From NCBI RefSeq assembly GCF_910592395.1, contig NC_088315.1, positions 20,340,219-20,404,218 of the forward strand: 64,000 nucleotides of DNA. The letters run 5' to 3'. Below are positions 45,230-57,145 of the stretch, piece after piece. Under the pieces are notes generated by a model. That model did not search any database. It saw only the letters and a program-made list of their open reading frames with translations, and was not told the origin of the DNA. The translations under genes were made by a program, and so were the position numbers. Source of the stretch: Lineus longissimus (Eukaryota > Nemertea > Pilidiophora > Heteronemertea > Lineidae). The first letter of the stretch is position 1; every line of letters starts with the position of its first letter.

Positions 45230-45871
45230 CAATGGAACCCCGGTCGGCGACCACCCCGCTATGACGACCAAAATCGCCGGTCTCGAATGGTTTACTCTCT
45301 AATTACCATTACAAGGTCCCCGGTAACACGACCACCCCGGTACCCAGACCATGACCACTGGATCGGGCGGTCCCAATGACCAAATTCACCCCTCTAACCC
45401 GACCAAAGGGTCTAATTGCCATGAAAAGACGAATGCTGCCATGATTTCTGTTAAGCAATTGATTGCGGCAAGTTTATCATGCTACAGATGAAACACATTT
45501 CTCAAGTCCAAATATTTTTTTCACTTGCTTCTTTTCTGCTCAAAATAAAGAAACATCATCAGCCCAAAAAAATGTTTGGCTTGGAAAAAATTTCAGAATT
45601 TTGAACTTATGAAAAAATATTCAACTCTGAAGGATGAAAAAAATTTTGAGTCCAAATATTTTTTTCTGCTTAAAATAAAGAAACATCATCAGCCCCCAAA
45701 AAATTTGGCTTTGAAATTTTTTCCGAATTATGAACTTATGAAATATTTTGGCGGGAAAACTTAATCATGCATTTTTGTCCCCGACTTTTCAACTTCACCA
45801 ACGCGACCACCCCGGTAACGCGACCATTCAACCACTGTCCCATTAGTGGTCGTGTTACCGGGGTTCTACTG
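45230..45871. repeat. TA-flanked TIR element of about 640 bp (CAGTGGAACCCCGG family)
   Basis: The left end is CAATGGAACCCCGGTCGGCG and the right end, on the opposite strand, is CAGTAGAACCCCGGTAACAC, each flanked by TA (45228-45229 and 45872-45873). Sub-terminal CGACCACCCCGGTAACGCGA-like words are repeated at both ends. The middle has a duplicated AT-rich part (TAAAGAAACATCATCAGCCC twice). No intact transposase is visible. Ends and target sites are those of Tc1/mariner-superfamily elements, possibly pogo/Tigger-like. The 62-codon ORF at 45576 lies inside. Confidence 0.8.
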
Positions 45872-47380
45872 TAATACACATCTCGGGACGGGATGAGCAG
45901 TGATCATAAACATTCCGCTCGTCCTCTTCCTCTACCTAATCGGACTCCATTTCCCAGTCTATTAATACTAAAAAGTCCTTACCATGTCTCCTAAGAATGT
46001 GTGGTATTGAGCTTGTTACTCGTCTGGAATGTACAGATGTGCACTGTTTGTCTTACTCAGATGGATCGCACGGGAAAGCACGTCTATCTCTGATGGGTGA
46101 TCAGATTGCACATGATCGTAATACCGTACAGAGCTCTAAAAACTTGCTGTAATATCTGCGTCATATCGAGCTGTTGTGCACAAGTTTAGCAATTCGACGC
46201 ATTCATTGTCTACTCTGGGGACATTGTGTTGACTAGCATGTCAAGACGTGGTAGTTTGCCTCATTTCCCTGATGAAGTTGTCGGCGCAAATTAATTAAGC
46301 GCCTCTCGAATATTTTGGTCTCTCATGAAAAACTCGCGTGATTAGAATTCTCTGTCAGCTGTCAGTGTCCGAAAACCGTAACGCAAGGTCGTTTCATTAA
46401 TTATCAAGAACCGTCAAGCTGTGGGGAGACGTAGATTTATTTAACATGTGGATGCGATGCCTTGATTAAAGAAATAACTTGTCTTGTTTGCAAATCTTGA
46501 TTTCGAAAATGTGAGTTCGGACGTCAGCAATAAAGGCGGTGGAAAATGCTTGTGCGCACTTTCTTATGTGGAGATAAACCTTTACATCACATCTGGTTAA
46601 CCTTCAAAAGCAGATCGATGCGACCACTGCGCGCTGGCATACAATCAAGCGTCTTTCCCTAACGAGTTTCAGATACCCTATAAGGTAACAATTGCGCTAT
46701 TCATCTTGTAAACGACGCTGCAGTTCTCTTGATGGTAAAAGAATCTTACAATCACGCTAATGAAAGTTTGGCTTCATTTAGATAATTCGTTAGCAAGATG
46801 AGATAATTGTGGTTTTCTCCTTGACTGGCTTCACTAGGCTTTGATAGAGTCACATTAGGACGTTTGGGTTGTCGGATCTTAAGTGGCGCTGTGGCACCAC
46901 CTCTCACCTCTGACTCTGAGGTCGCGGGTTCGATTTCCGACCTCAGATGTGGATCTCAGCAATTAGAGATTGGGAATTGTCGAGGATTCTGACCCTATAA
47001 CTCAGCAGTCAAGGTTGATTTGCCAGTAAAATGTGTGATCAACATTACAGTTATAGCTCTGTTTATATATGCCTTGGGGAACTGCAATAGCTGATGTTGC
47101 CATTACGATATGGTTCAAATGAAAAAAAGACGCTATCAAAGGAATATGATATGCAATGTAGATACTATAAATGGATGGGCTTTGATGACGTTTAAACTGT
47201 TTTGAACATCTACACATTTGCTCAAGGTATCGGTTTGCCTTCGAAAAAGTACGTGCTCACCTGGAGAGAAAATAACGACACAACATCAGAGATATTCGAC
47301 ATTCCACCCCCGTTGAGCTGATAAAACATACCGGTTGTCATCGTGAGCGTTACCACGGACATGGCGGGGCATTATTAACA
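45872..47380. other. Unassigned stretch apart from one SINE-like sequence
   Basis: No supported gene. The minus-strand ORF at 47002-47217 has no domain. Confidence 0.35.
46880..46955 (+). repeat. SINE-like sequence with a Pol III B box
   Basis: GTGGCGCTGTGGC, then an arm ACCTC...GAGGT, then a B-box GCGGGTTCGATTTCC. GAGGTCG and CGACCTC form a perfect 7-bp inverted pair around the B box. It does not fold as a normal tRNA. A tRNA-derived SINE fragment is the best reading. Confidence 0.35.
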
Positions 47381-47540
47381 CCCCGTCCGATGCAAGAAGC
47401 ATGCTCTCGGAAATCGACATCCTGTCAGCTTTGATTGACGGTGAGTTGCGGCAGGCACGACAACGAGCGAAGGATAGCTGGCGAAAGGCAATAGCCTGTT
47501 CCAAGATTTATGAGATAGGGTGAGAAACACTCGTCTCTTG
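47381..47540 (-). repeat. Dispersed repeat D, copy 2
   Basis: Reverse-complement partner of 8692-8868. The minus-strand ORF at 47286-47504 reads QAIAFRQLS...SISESMLLA in parallel with the 8.7-kb copy. Neither copy is flanked by recognisable element ends. Confidence 0.55.
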
Positions 47541-47609
47541 GCTACAATGAACGTTAAGTACGTTATCAGTAGAGTATGATGTGACCGTATGGAGAAGGTG
47601 AATTTAGTC

Positions 47610-47745
47610 CTACAGTGAAACTTTCCGTAGTACCCTGTTCAGGGCATCCTCTCCAAGGACACTGGATTTAGTCCTAAATTGGCCGGCTCGATTCAGTTTG
47701 ACCTCTTTGCAGGCCCCTCCTAATATCAAAAACAGCATTTGTCAG
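47610..47745. repeat. Degenerate copy of the CAGTGGAACCTC-type MITE
   Basis: Begins TACAGTGAAACTTTCCGTAG and contains CCAAGGACACTGGATTTAG, then CAGTTTGACCTCTTTGCAGG, in the same order as the units at 60.83-61.17 kb. The right end is not identifiable. Confidence 0.45.
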
Positions 47746-48837
47746 TTTCAAGGGTAGTGATTAAATGATTTGAAAATAACATTTTGCATTGGTGTGTTAA
47801 AATCTAAAAATTACGCATGGACGTCGATCCACCGTCTGAACATCTACTTGTAACAACAACAAATCCACGCACAAGCACTGCATATCAGAATGCTAAAGAG
47901 CCAAGGCTTCTGCCTGTGCATGGGCTTGCGCGTCATAGCCGCTGGTTTTCCAACTGTTTGAGAAGCCATGCACAGTTCCCGCACAACAGCTTCAAAGACC
48001 ACTGATAACGGCCAATCGCCGCCTTTGCAGGAAGCGATGCAGTAACCTCGCGGCGCGAGTAGCTACGGACAAAACTGAATGATGACATCAGTTAGCGGCA
48101 TTCTGCCACACGCCACCGAGCGATACAGGTTGACTTATTCTCGCATTGACACTGATACAACGGAGGTACGGAATGTGAGGGAGACATATATTTAAAGATC
48201 GTGCAAGTTTCGCTACTCGATCTAAGCCAACATAGTGTCAATGAGTAGCATTGATAATCCTGTTTTGGATTACATCTGGAATTCAATCCTGTGAATTCAA
48301 ATTCCTGTATTTGATTGAACAGGTCACATTCGAGGACACTAGTTTTTACCATAGCATTTCACTTCACCCCAGTCTGGAGCAGGCCTACTCTCCATGAATA
48401 TTCAGTTTCCATTCTATACAGCATTTTAATTTGCTTGAAAACTGATTATATCATATATGTTGAAAGTTGGACAGTGTGTGCTTTCTCCTCATCAGAGTGT
48501 CGTTCTGAAAGGTTAGTGGTGTATAATTAGATGTTCCATTCATGCACATGACGGTTTGACTTTCACCAATCATTATCGGATCAAGTTGGATGTGGATGTG
48601 ATCGGCATACATTGAAGGATTACCAAGACGATATTTTCGCTATGCAAAGCCAAACTGTCGCGCCTGAATTTGGATCGTAATGCGGTGGAGTAGTAACGAC
48701 TTTGGGATCATCGTTGCAATGGTTTTGTCTCTTTTGCCACGAAAAGGTGAGTGTGTCAATACTTTATTAAAACAATGTGCCGAATAACACTTTTTTTCTA
48801 TATCATAACGTTCATTTGCCGGTTTAGCCCTCTGGAC
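47746..48837. other. Unassigned stretch
   Basis: Short ORFs (47817-48005 plus, 48092-48352 minus, 48315-48530 plus) have no recognisable domains. Confidence 0.35.
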
Positions 48838-48992
48838 CCCTATGAGGGCTGTTCCTTGGGGGTCGCTGACATCAAGATTTGCCCTGAGAACCCTTTGATA
48901 AGACAGAAAAACAATGGGAATTTAGGCCGAGGTGCGAGCAGGCTTTGTTTAAAGACAATGGACCGTTAGCTAGGCCTTAATTTTTTAACTGC
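48838..48992 (-). repeat. Dispersed repeat E, copy 3
   Basis: Reverse complement of the 12.6-kb copy; shared words include AAAGCCTGCTCGCACCT and GGCCTAAATTCCCATTG. Its end keeps an imperfect hairpin (GACCCCCAAGG with CTCATAGGGGTC). The 72-codon plus-strand ORF at 48751 crosses it. Confidence 0.65.
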
Positions 48993-49127
48993 GAGATGAG
49001 GAGATAAATAACAATGCATGTAGGTGCCTTTAAATTAGCCTGTAAATATTCTCTGTTGTAATGATCAATTTGCATAATTAAAATAAATGTACAAGGTTCG
49101 CTTATATTTTGTTATACATGTAGAGTA

Positions 49128-49605
49128 AAGGCCGGTTTACACATGCAACTTTTTAGGAGAAACACATAGAAACTAAGAGAAACTTGACTGACAGGCTATG
49201 TAATTTGAACCATGAAACCTAAAAGTTTCTTCATGTTGCATGTGTGAACTGGTCAAGAAACATGAAGAAACATGATGAAACCCCTTTCTTGAAACCTTGT
49301 GAAACTAGGAGAAACATGAACCAATTTACGAACATGCTCGTAAATTCTGGACAGGTTTCATCAAGTTTCTACAAGTGTCGATACATTTTAACTCTGTGGC
49401 CAATCAGACTGTGATAAAAAGTCATGTGATTTTTACTCCATATCCAAAATGGCAAAATGGCTAAAAGTGACAAGTCAAATGCATATGAGTGTTTCATAGT
49501 GTTTCAGTGTGTAAACGTCCAAGGTAAGGTTTCTCGATGTTTCATGTTTCTCAATGTTTCTCCATGTTTCATTGGAAAAAGTTGCATGTGTAAAGCGTTA
49601 GGTTA
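49128..49605. repeat. Non-autonomous TIR element of about 475 bp
   Basis: The left side reads GGTTTACACATGCAACTTTTT and the right side, on the opposite strand, reads GCTTTACACATGCAACTTTTT, an inverted repeat of about 20 bp. The interior repeats GAAACATGAAGAAACATGAT-type words on the left and the complement (TGTTTCATGTTTCTC) on the right, so the element is largely fold-back. The 70-codon ORF at 49457-49669 spans its right end. Confidence 0.7.
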
Positions 49606-50780
49606 TATTCCAGCGAAAGGTGTACACCATAAAACAATTAGTCTCCTTCCTATAACCTACGCAACATGACCAGCGCCATGGGCATGCGGTGCCAGCAGCC
49701 AGAGTCATAATCCTCGAGGTATAATCTCATGCCTCCCTTACATGCTCTGCTTTGTAACCTTTTATCTCACGTTATCCAAACAAATAATGGACAGCCACGA
49801 TAATTGCATCGTTTTGGTAGTCGATGAGGATTATTTGGAGTCTCATTTTTACTTTCTTCTCAATCATGAAAGCAATATGACTATCAGATCTTGCTTTATC
49901 TGAAAGGTTCTTTCAAACCACGTCGATATTGCTCAGCATGACAAGACGTCCGTCAAGTTCTTGGTTTATTGCCGATGGCTTCTGGCGAGATTGTGTAAAA
50001 GCCATTAATGTTCGGCCGACAGGCACTCTGACAATGTTTGCAACCATTGGCCTCTGATATTTGCGTTCTGGGCAATGAACAAACTCGTCAACACAAACAA
50101 ACCGTCACATTATTTTCGCCAACACAGTGGAGACATTGAGCATATCAGTTGGTGCGTCATTTATCGAATATTGCCCTTTGTCGAGGGCAGTATGGCTTAC
50201 TCTTGCCAAGGGATGTGATATCGCTGGAGGCTGGAAGCCCAGGATAATATCACGTTTCGAGGGACTGAACTGAATGGCCACATGACCACCGCGAATTTCA
50301 ATCATGCCTACAACTTTTGAAAGTTAACTTCATCCTTCCAACCCGTTGGCGGTTCGTTGATATTAGAAAGTTTTCGAGTGCAACGTCGTAACACTTAGAA
50401 ATGATTTACCTCATGGTTTTACTTGCTGCTGCAGTGAATATTAATTACAAGGCTTTGTACATAATCCAAAGTAACGGGACCCATGAGACTTTTTGACAAC
50501 CAACGAAATACCTTATTTACAATTACACAATATTGCATATTTCTCTGCAATCACCGTGTATAACGTTTGTAATGTTTTACCATATAATTGCATATGCTGC
50601 TGTAGCCAGTGCCTGTCAGTTACTAATGAGCTGTCCTACAAATAAATAGTTACGAGGACACAGGAGAGTTGTATACATGTCCTACTTGTAAATAGCGGTA
50701 CTTTTGTTGCTGATGTAAGCCAGTTGGCAATCAGGATGTGACATTTCAATTTCACGGAATAGCGTAGTTGTGAAATATTA
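49606..50780. other. Unassigned stretch
   Basis: No supported gene or repeat. Confidence 0.35.
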
Positions 50781-50911
50781 GGGAGTTTTCGCAAATCCCT
50801 CGAAACGTCCACATTAACGCCTGTCTCATTGTTCGCCTTCGCCTTCAGGAGGTTAAACAATGCGACTGGCCGCGATCACGTTTGTGTTTCGGAGGATTTG
50901 CGAAAACTCCC
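50781..50911. repeat. TA-flanked MITE of 131 bp
   Basis: GGGAGTTTTCGCAAATCC at the left is exactly inverted at the right end, and similarity extends through a CGAAAC word about 26 bp in. TA dinucleotides flank both ends (50779-50780 and 50912-50913). A probable solo end of the same or a related family is at 57771. The minus-strand ORF at 50636-50860 runs through it. Confidence 0.8.
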
Positions 50912-51171
50912 TATTGTCCCTGCTGGCTAATACCATGGGGATCAACAATCAGTTCCATGTACATATAGGAGGTTGCGAAATATTAGAGAGGTTTAGATGA
51001 GTACCCGACTCCGATTCAGATTTGAGACTGAATTACTGTCATCTCGAGACACCTTCAATTGAGCTAATTTGAAGAAGGATTTCACACTGATGACCGTGAC
51101 CACCTTAACTAAATCGTGTGTAAGGCTTGAGGGACATAAAATACGAAGAAAATCGCTACCCTAACATAAAA
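50912..51171. other. Unassigned stretch
   Basis: Short; nothing recognised. Confidence 0.35.
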
Positions 51172-51244
51172 GCCTTGGTGGTTCAACGGTTAGAATGCTG
51201 GACTTTCGATCTGGTGGTGACGGGTTCGACTCCCCTTGAATCCA
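51172..51244 (+). pseudogene. tRNA-Glu(TTC)-like pseudogene or SINE head
   Basis: A 73-base sequence folds as a tRNA in three arms: D stem GTTC/GAAT with loop AACGGTTA, anticodon stem CTGGA/TCTGG with loop CTTTCGA (anticodon TTC at 51205-51207), and T arm ACGGG/CCCCT with loop TTCGACT (one mismatch). The acceptor stem GCCTTGG/TGAATCC pairs at only four of seven positions. A T-rich run (TTTTTCTCTTTTTTTCTC) follows, as for Pol III termination. The acceptor mismatches argue for a pseudogene or SINE, not a working tRNA. Confidence 0.6.
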
Positions 51245-53451
51245 CTAGATTTTTCTCTTTTTTTCTCTTCAATTTCTTGTGATTTATTCCATTCATGTTC
51301 ACTAGATTGAGATTCAATACCGGACTGAATTGTGTTGTTTCTTGGAGACACACAACAGATCATTACTTTTGGACTTTGGCTTTCAACAACTCCAAAAATA
51401 TATCACAGCGACAAATCTTTTCTTTGTCCGCTAGTACCAGAAACTCTTCCAATAGAAGTCTTCAACGACGGAGACATCCATTCCCAATGCCCCTATTTCT
51501 TCTCTGCGAAATCAGTCTTCTTATTTTACCATGGATGTCACGACCGGGAAGCACAATTAGAACTGAATTAATTACATGTAATGGAGCATAGCTGTAAACA
51601 TGGAGAACTTAATCATCATTCCCAACACATATTTCATGTGTAAACCTGACAAGGGGCACCCCGGTGACCTATTAGGTGTCTCCGGGTTGATAAACAGGGT
51701 GTAATTGCTGATGAACACGCGACCGATCTGAAAGGCTTGATATCAACTTTATGCAGGGTAGTTGTAGTGACATAATCATGATACTGGTAGATGAGGCAGG
51801 CCACACAAAGGTTGATTGGGACGTCTATCATGCACCCCTGGTGGTTCGAATCGGATACGTCACGCAAACTCGCTTCAGTTCGTGTTATAACTATGTACAA
51901 TACCAAGCATTGCACTGGTCACATGTAGGTAATCGATCACTGAGCCGGCGATGTGAGTTTTTTTCTCCAATTATAATGTCACGCTTTTCTTTATCATGTA
52001 TTGCCATGTGATAAAACTAAAAGCAAAAAAAAACTCTCGAAAGATTGGTTTGAGCAGTCTGACCTCCGGGCTCCAATCTCTCTATTACATGATGTGGCAG
52101 AAGGGGTGATATTTTCGTAGAATCCTAATGTTTTTTATTTGCTCTTTAAGATCGATATCGTACTCAAACATCACTTAATCAAGCCAACCAGTCTCCTGTT
52201 CAACTATTGGACCACGCAAACAATCCGTTGTGAAAGTGTAGCCGCACAATTTACAAGCCTTTCCAATCTCATACCGCTGTTACACAAGAAATCAAAATCC
52301 CTGCGTTTTCCTGTCAACTCGCAGCTGCGAATCTTGATATTTTACGAGCGCAGAGAGAAAACGATGACTTGAGAATCTCGTTAAGGTTTTTTATGTGACG
52401 TGATCAACCTCGTGGCAGTTTACGCAAGTGTCATCTCAACCAGAAAGATTCATCATCTCTATACATGTAGTGCTTTCTTTCAGCAACAACCACAAAGCAT
52501 CAATTAAATGCATCAATAAGGTATTTTCAGGCAATTCGTCACACTGGCTTACTTCAATAACTCGTCGTAATCTGATTGGCTGGGGAAGATGGCGAATCAA
52601 AATGGAAAGCTGTTTTCAAAAGATAACAAGTCCTGACAAAACGTTAATGGTTGAATTATCATCGCGTGACAACTTTATACGACATTTTCGCATATGCGTA
52701 CTACAATTTTGATTTTCATTATTGGGAACGACATATCCACTTTATCCAATAAATATACCAATCAGTTCCAGACTGTTCATTTTGGGAGAGAACATTGTAA
52801 AATAGCAACGATCCCGTCTATGCTAAGCCAGGTTGTTTTGAAAGATAACATTATCCTCTTGTAAGGTTCTGATATCTGAATATTACAAGGCCGCGATTGT
52901 ATAAAGCTGTTCACAGTCATTTCCAAAGAGTTGGCTACATGCGATTCACTTGTCACCTTCACGGCGTTACAAGTCAGTTTATCATGGCAAGTGAAACACG
53001 AGTGACAACTTGAATCCTATCTATCTCCGGCCTAAGAAATATGTAACATTGTACATTACGTGCACTTGCCTTGATAATATTAGTAGTATACTGATAAGGT
53101 ACTCCGAGCAGCTAAATGTGCTGTTGTCGATAGGCTTTAGCAAGATACACGTGACAAGTATGCATTGCCACTGGCGCTGCTTAAAGTTGGCAACACGAAA
53201 ATTTCCGCAGAGGTATAATACATCATGGCTGGAGTTATTGTTTGTCAGTTGGGCATGTTCAGTGCATGTTATCTCATCGGATTCGGATACAATTTCCAGA
53301 GCAGGCATTTTTGTTTATACCGAGGAGCTTATAGGTTTCATGAAACGGTGATTTGTTCTCTAATACGATATATTCATAAATATATATTTCGTAAATAAAA
53401 GCCAAATGGGTGATCTAAAAGTAGTAGCTTACACATGTAAATATGCCACCT

Positions 53452-53476
53452 TGAATTTTACGAAACGTAAAATTCA
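53452..53476. repeat. Hairpin with 11-bp perfect stem
   Basis: TGAATTTTACG, loop AAA, CGTAAAATTCA. Isolated in AT-rich DNA. Confidence 0.75.
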
Positions 53477-53974
53477 TGTTGACCTTTTTTAGGGGGGTTC
53501 TTAAAAGTTGCGAAAAAAAAAAAATTCAAAATATTTTTTTGTGTATTGTATTGTTTTATTTACTTGAGTTTCAAAAAATCATTCTTTTTATAAAAACACA
53601 TTTTTATCAGGGTTTTGTCTACATTTGAAGAAAATTATATTCTAAAATAAAATTCCTATACGGACTTCCCACCAAATAATTTATGTTGGTGCTACCAAAC
53701 ATGAAATTTACATCTGCCATGCCAACGTTATGTGTAGACGTGTCCAGTGGGAATACTCATTAACTACTCACATTGTGACACCGACATATTGCGTTGCAAG
53801 GCTAACAATCTGCTAATCAAGATGACAGACTTGCTGCGAGAAAACCTAGAATTCCCGCAACAAGATATCATTGTCGGATAATGACATATTCTGCGAAGCC
53901 CCAAATCTGTTAGAACTACACGAAATCTTAGAATAGGCACGATTGACTGATTACGTTAGACCGGGGCACGAAGT

Positions 53975-53988
53975 CCCCCCCCCCCCCC
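53975..53988 (+). repeat. 14-C homopolymer
   Basis: Fourteen C bases in a row. Confidence 0.85.
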
Positions 53989-55369
53989 GTCTCTCTATTT
54001 ATAAGGTCAAGATTGTCCTGACAGTTATCTCCCACAAGAAATAGGCCTACCGTGTATCAACACTTGTTTTCTTGTTCGCCTATTTTCAGGTATGTCTTGT
54101 CTATTCGAGGTTCAAGGTAGGAGTACGTACACACTTAATTCTCTATCAATACCTGAGTGTGGTCGTTTGAAACCGTTCACGAATGAGCCTAATGTTACTT
54201 TTCAATCATTTCATGACATCATCCGCGCATCAAGGCACGTGACCTTCACATGGTACAGCAGGTGAAACCCATCACAAAGACATGACGATACACGACATAG
54301 CCGAGTTGCATTACACAACAATAGCATTATCTGAGATATCTTCGGATGCCAGATCATCCCCTATATGGCAAATTCATTCAAAAATGATTAAAGCAGGGTA
54401 CGCCGTTCGTAATTACAGGTGGTACTGGAAAATGCAGAAATGCAGTTTTACACCATGCTGAAGCGAAGTTATCATGCATACGAATTTGCTGAAACTTGAT
54501 TATCTATATAGGACTACACGACAGCAATGTTGAAATCAATATTCAGTACGAATTTACACAATTTGAAATTTTCAATTCAATTACAAATTTCAAGTATTCA
54601 ACGAAAGGCATAGACCTTTAGAAGAATATCAATGTTCTTGCAACTGCGGTAAAAAGATATCCACTAATAAGCTTCATTTAAAGAAACATAACGGTTGGGC
54701 ACATTTTCAGTGTAAGCGTAACGACTGAGATAAAGGATTGAGAAGACTTAATGACCTGAAACGAACGTTTGATAGAACCATTAAGAAACCTAATGTGATT
54801 TTTAGTTGTTCCGTTTCCACCTGCACCATCCAGGCACCTGTTCTAGACATTACTAATGCAATGTCTCCCGATGCTTTGCGAGGGAGACATTTCACAGGCA
54901 ACGTTTGTTTACCATGGCATAAAAGTAAAAATATACAAGCTTATTCAAGCAATTCACTTCAAGTTGTCCATGCCTTTCAATGTTCATGATATTTTAAATG
55001 CTTTTGGTGATGATTTGATTTAAAACATGACTTTTATGTCATGGTAAACTAACGCTGCCTGTGAAAAGATGGCCGACATTTTTTTTCGCATACGGTCTAT
55101 AAACAGTTTATCAATCCCAAGGAACACAGAACCAACATGCAAGAAAATGCACAGTCACAGTTCCAATTTTGCGATTCGGTATCAGACAGTTTGAAGATTT
55201 ACACAACGTAGCACAATGCATTATCTGATAAACAGCCCGGTTTGCTTTATTGGATGGGAAACGCCTGCTTTGTTGTCCAAGTAAACGGCATTTCACCTCG
55301 AGCATAAATCATCGTCAATGTGTTTACCATTGTTAAACGTGTCGTCATAAACTATCTCAACAGGTAACG

Positions 55370-57045
55370 TTATAAGTCATGCTCTGATCTCGTTTTTGGT
55401 CCCGGGAGCCATAGTCGATCCAACGAGTCTCGTGCAGGTCCATCAGCATGGTGGTATTCAGCAGGAGCGGGGTGGGACTGCCTGTCGACCTCTATGCTGA
55501 TTTCGGACGAAATTAGGTGATCTGCCCCAGGAAAGCCCGTTGCCCTCACCTGTCCCTGTACCAAACAGTGCTTGTGAACCAGCTGTAGGCCTACTTGTGT
55601 TAGCCCCATTTCATTCCATCCTTTGAAATTCCTCGATAATGGCACGAACTAGCAGCCGGCTCCTTTCCCGACAAACTTGCCAGTAGCATTAATACAGGGG
55701 TTCGTTCACTGAACAATTCGTCGGAAGAAATTTTCTTTTCACTTTGGCTAACCTTGTTTCACTCTGCAGCGTGACAATCAGCCCTGGAACTCCCAAAGCG
55801 TTAGTCAAAGTCATTCCTTTACAGCTGTCCGCTACGCCATTATCTAGTTAAGTGAAATAGGTTGGCTAACCGCACCGGAATTGAGACAGAGCGGTCATCA
55901 TTCAAAGCTTGGCATCTCGCCTGCGCTGATAGCTTTTTTGACCGTTTGAATATCGAGGTAGGCAAATTCGCATGCTGCCCTGCGTCTAATGGCTCTGGTA
56001 AATTCGAGTAAATGGGTTGTCGTGTGGATAAATTGACATCTACACGAAAGTTTCGTAACCTTATTTTATTAAGGTCGTATTTATTTCCGTAGGGGGCTTT
56101 TAGTAATGACGACAAAAAAACTATGAGGCAGTAGATTGAATTTGGACCTGAGCGTCGCCTAATGCAACAAAGTGAACAATAGCCATGGCCATGGTGCAAG
56201 TGGTCATTGTGTGAAGACAATAGACCGTGTATTGGGCGAGGCCTCAGGGGCGAGATAACTTGATTGTCGGTGGTAATCAGAATGAAAAAGAATGATGGCG
56301 AGATAACAGATCAGGCTGAATGTTTCTATATTGTGAACCTGTTGATACATCGTTTGTATTGATTCTTTCATTAACGAACTAGTTAAGATGCAAAAAGAAG
56401 GCTACTGAAATAACTATCCACTGGTATAATGAAGCTCACAGTACCCCGGATCTGAATACCAAAGGGTTTTACTCCAGAGCAGTAAAAGCTTATGGAAACT
56501 CGATAATATTGGGATAGTCGAAATGTTGCATATTTTACCACACACTACAATGTCAGTTCATCTTTAAGAACGGAAATTAAAGCGTAGTCGCCTTAGATTA
56601 TAAAGGAACCAGAATGAAAACGCGCTAAATGGCTTGCAGGAAACAGGTGTTTCATTATCGTCGCATCATTCTGATAAGAGTGGTGTATATTTTGATACGA
56701 GATCGAGAATGAGGTGGCATTTGACGACGGGCATCGCGTTGGATGCCTGTTGTGTTTTAATGCCTGGCTTGCCTCGAGGAAACAATACCCAACATCCAAG
56801 TTAACTTGATCAACCAGAGAAACACGCCACCTTGTTCTTAGTATTCTCTTTCACGGATCGAATAGTTTTAATCTTGAGATGATTAAGTGGAGAATACTTA
56901 AGCGCGTTCATTTTTTAGGGGAGGCGTACATTTCTTGCTGTAACTTAATCATAGTGTATTGGCTTACGAATCATAATTTCGTTTGTTCCTGCATGCAACT
57001 CAGGAAATGTAATTTTTTAACTGGATCTTTTCCGTTGATATGATT
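55370..57045. other. Unassigned stretch with one possible minus-strand exon
   Basis: Between 55370 and 55645 two minus-strand frames are open: a 91-codon frame ending at 55370, and another reading TTMLMDLHETRWIDYG. Neither has a known domain. The TTG-started 126-codon minus-strand frame at 55840-56220 is unsupported. Confidence 0.3.
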
Positions 57046-57047
57046 AT

Positions 57048-57145
57048 ACAGTGGAACCCCGGTCGGCGACCACCCCGCTTTGAAAATTTTCAGAATTTTG
57101 AACTTATGAAAAAATTCAACTCTGAAGGATGAAAACAAATTTCTA
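57048..57145 (+). repeat. Truncated copy of the 45.2-kb TIR element
   Basis: After a TA, CAGTGGAACCCCGGTCGGCG CACCCCGC-type start joins directly to TTTTCAGAATTTTGAACTTA and CAACTCTGAAGGATGAAAA, which lie about 350 bp in from the left end of the 45.2-kb element. So a large internal deletion has fused the left TIR to the AT-rich interior, and the right end is missing. Confidence 0.75.

Larger units (their letters stand above)
51245..55369. other. 4.1-kb stretch with no supported gene
   Basis: Many ORFs of 60-113 codons on both strands, none with a domain or a convincing start. A hairpin at 53452-53476 and a 14-C run at 53975-53988 are listed separately. The part around 53500-53650 is AT-rich. 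Confidence 0.35.

Noticed and set aside
55370-55645. Minus-strand 91-codon ORF with a parallel frame reading LHETRWIDYG
   Set aside because: Two frames are equally protein-like and neither has a domain or clear splice context.
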